64,000 nt of DNA from Myoxocephalus aenaeus. Lineage: Eukaryota > Chordata > Actinopteri > Perciformes > Cottidae. The notes beneath the pieces were generated by a model. That model worked only from the letters and a program-made list of their open reading frames with translations, made no database searches and had not been told where the DNA came from. The stretch covers positions 6,028,501 through 6,092,500 of the forward strand of contig JBAMJR010000053.1 in the NCBI GenBank assembly GCA_038501785.1. The letters are read 5' to 3'. Below, piece after piece: positions 61,687 to 64,000 of this stretch (position 1 is its first letter; each line of letters starts with the position of its first letter). Made by a program: the position numbers and the translations under genes.

Positions 61687-61769
<83 letters not shown>
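61687..61769 (+). repeat. (AC)41 microsatellite
   Basis: Uninterrupted AC repeat directly after the purine-rich block. Confidence 0.97.
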
Positions 61770-61771
<2 letters not shown>

Positions 61772-63359
61772 CGAGCACTCGCGAGTGGGCAACACTCCTC
61801 TAGACAGCCAGCCGTGGGTGTAAATTAAAGCGAGTGATGATCCAGCTGCAGCCTCTTGGGCTTTAAACCTCTTCATCTTCGAGCCGCTACCCATCACAGC
61901 GGAGGGAACCTCCTTTTTTAGGAGGTCCTCTTCCTTCTTTAAGGCAGCCACACAGGAGAAGATATCTTTTGTCAAGCATCATAAAAGACAAGGACCCTCG
62001 TGGGAGCGTGGGACTAAAAGAGTAATAGCCACAATCTGGTTATTAAGAATATCAGGTGTGTATTACTGTCATGTTCAGACAAGGTAAAGTAGTGCGGTAC
62101 TTCTGCCCCACTTTGAAATAACCAATGAAAGTAAATGAGTCATGCAACTTTTAATAACCTCAGGGCCTCGGTTCCACCGTGAAACATTCACACGTTGCAC
62201 CGATCTCACTTTTTGGTGTTTGCATGTAGTTACATCTTCAACCTGAAAAGTGCACTCAATGGTTTCACGGATGTGTCTCCCTCTATCCTGTCAAGTAAAA
62301 AAAGAGTCTCACTCAATTGTCCCTCCCGGGCTCCCTTACGCAGTCCAAGTGGCCACGTATGACAAAAAAAAAAAAACGGGGATTCAATGATATTGTGGTT
62401 CAAAATGAGACCAAACTTTTTCCATGGGTGTCGTTTTTTGAGCCACGACAAATGCCAAAATGGAAACTTTTTAGCCGATTGTCAGAAATTCACTTTGCCA
62501 CTGAAGCAGTTGTTGATCACTTGCCGCCCGATAAGAGGAGCGAGAAGTCAATGACGGTATAAAACAGTCAATAATAAAATTGTCATTCAACCCAACCACT
62601 AGACGTCCCTGAGCATAAACGACGAAACATTTTAGCCTTGTGGGTCCAGCAGTGTGTGAGATTACGCACACACAAGCCCTGACGCATTATCTCCGCCAGG
62701 CGTATATATGTATCGTAACTAACATGAATGTGCGCTCTCTGGAATGAAATCGTCCTTTAGGCTAACTTAAGTCCACGTGGTGACTCCCTGGCTGCGAAGA
62801 TCCGATTAATGCCAAATGTTAAGAGCCGGAAAAATGAAAAGCGAGGGAGTTGGTCAAGAGAAGCTGAATCTGTGAGCTCCAGTAGATCCTATCAGACTAT
62901 ATTTAATTGCAGTTGTTTGATTATGTGTAATGAATTGATAACAGGGGTTCCAGCCCTCATTTGGACCCTTTCTGTGCCTGAGCCGAGTGGAGCAGAGGAA
63001 AAAGTGTTGAATAAACAATATTGCGGCGAGTACAATACCGGCTAACCTATATAAAGCAGCTGGGTTTTTAATCATAGCCGGGGCTGTGTATGAGTGGCTT
63101 TGACCTAATTCCATTTAGAGTGGAGAGGAACTGATACATTAATTGGGACAGAATTGAGTTATAAATGGATTCATGGAGAGAGCGGCTCACGCTGTGATGA
63201 GATCTGAGCCTGAAACCTGTTAGGGGGCCCTTGTGGGTGAAAGTAGGCAGAATATTTAAAGTTAAAGTTCTGTGAACGATGCTTTCAGATTATTTTACTG
63301 TTGTTTTTCTTCTTTAAGTTAAGCGGGAAAGCTTTTCGCAATAAAAGTGTCGGATTTGA

Positions 63360-63850
63360 TCCCAACTCATCCTAAATTATCAGTAGGGTCTCAATTAGCG
63401 CGATATAGGCAGGACCGGATTAACCCACTAGGGGTCTCCTCTACTGGAGTAACATTATCGTGGTATCAAATTCTCATCTAATTATCGGCAGGAAGGTGAA
63501 TAGCATGTCCCAAAATGTCTAAAACGACTGTTTTACCACTGTGATTATTTAAAGCAATGGAATGAACTACAAGCATAATTAATTAGCTACATTGAGTGCA
63601 AAAAGGGCCACCTCAGAAGCAGAGCTTTGTGAGCCTTGAGGTAAGCAGGAAGCCTATAATTAACAGCGGTGTTTCAGAGTGATGGCCTAAATATATAGAA
63701 ATGACGTCATGAAACGTCGACCAAACAGCCTTGTGGAGCCCTGAATGGAGCCGGATCTAATTCATTAATTCATCGGAGCATTACATCGTTACCAAAGAGC
63801 TCCACTTCCCTTGTTAGAAATATAATGAACACAAGGAAACAATGTGCAGA
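63360..63850. promoter_or_regulatory. Candidate enhancer-like block with CRE palindrome
   Basis: The perfect CRE palindrome TGACGTCA lies at 63702-63709. Homeodomain-type words (TAATTA, ATTAATTC, TCTAATTA) are frequent around it, and the block is free of simple repeats. This composition resembles conserved non-coding elements, but conservation cannot be judged from one sequence. Confidence 0.25.
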
Positions 63851-64000
63851 AAAAAACCCCAGTTGACTCACCTTTAAATTCTTATTTAACACCGAAATGT
63901 ACAAATTGCTTTCTCACTATTAAAAGTCTCATTAGGAAATGGAACAATTTAAATCAGGGATTTTGTCAAGACCGGTTTTAAATCTCTGCCCGAACCCAGT

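Larger units (their letters stand above)
60438..64000 (+). other. Possible intron or intergenic sequence to the window end
   Basis: No coding sequence is recognised. It holds CA repeats at 60971 and 61687, two long G runs, a purine-rich block and, toward the end, AT-rich sequence with many TAATTA-type words and a palindromic CRE. Confidence 0.5.

Overview
This is nuclear DNA from a ray-finned fish, probably a percomorph-like teleost. The evidence is split genes with GT-AG introns, very many long (CA/TG)n microsatellites, a full-length Tc1/mariner transposon, teleost-type SINE and LINE debris, and proteins that align with vertebrate families. There is no prokaryotic content, CRISPR array or operon.

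Three loci are visible, all on the + strand. (1) Positions 1-20585 hold the 3' part of an ataxin-7-family gene, best matched to ATXN7L1. Ten coding exons can be joined with consistent splice phases from 1467 to a stop at 19524, followed by a 3'UTR with AATAAA at 20550. The N-terminal exon(s) lie upstream of the window. Exon 3 carries an apparent +1 frameshift at a run of six C (10452-10457). Its first intron in the window carries an intact-looking Tc1-like element of the DD37E (TRT-like) type on the minus strand, and a candidate solo LTR. (2) Positions 29500-58330 hold a znf800 orthologue. A CpG-rich promoter and non-coding first exon (donor after 29970) are followed by an 11.5 kb first intron, then ten coding exons from 41589 to 55191 giving 934 codons and seven zinc fingers, and a long 3'UTR ending near AATAAA at 58305. 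(3) From about 59650 a CpG-rich block holds one or two exon-like segments with good donors. Human synteny places the 5' end of GRM8 just downstream of ZNF800 on the same strand, so this may be the grm8 5' end, but no GRM8 coding sequence is visible.

The 20.6-29.5 kb interval is an AT-rich intergenic region without a recognisable gene. It holds a perfect 15-bp hairpin near an isolated strong poly(A) signal. Other features are a SINE in the last znf800 intron, diverged teleost repeats at 41.1, 58.8 and 59.0 kb, CTCF-like motifs, and purine/G-tract-rich DNA at 61.1-61.7 kb.

Both well-supported genes encode nuclear regulators: the ataxin-7 family belongs to the SAGA deubiquitinase module, and ZNF800 is a C2H2 zinc-finger protein. 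Nothing indicates that they work in a common pathway; they appear to be ordinary chromosomal neighbours. No new multi-gene system is evident. The most unusual signals are the DD37E transposon, the ataxin-7-like frameshift, the fish-specific expansions of ZNF800, and CA/TG repeats lying directly downstream of several splice donors.
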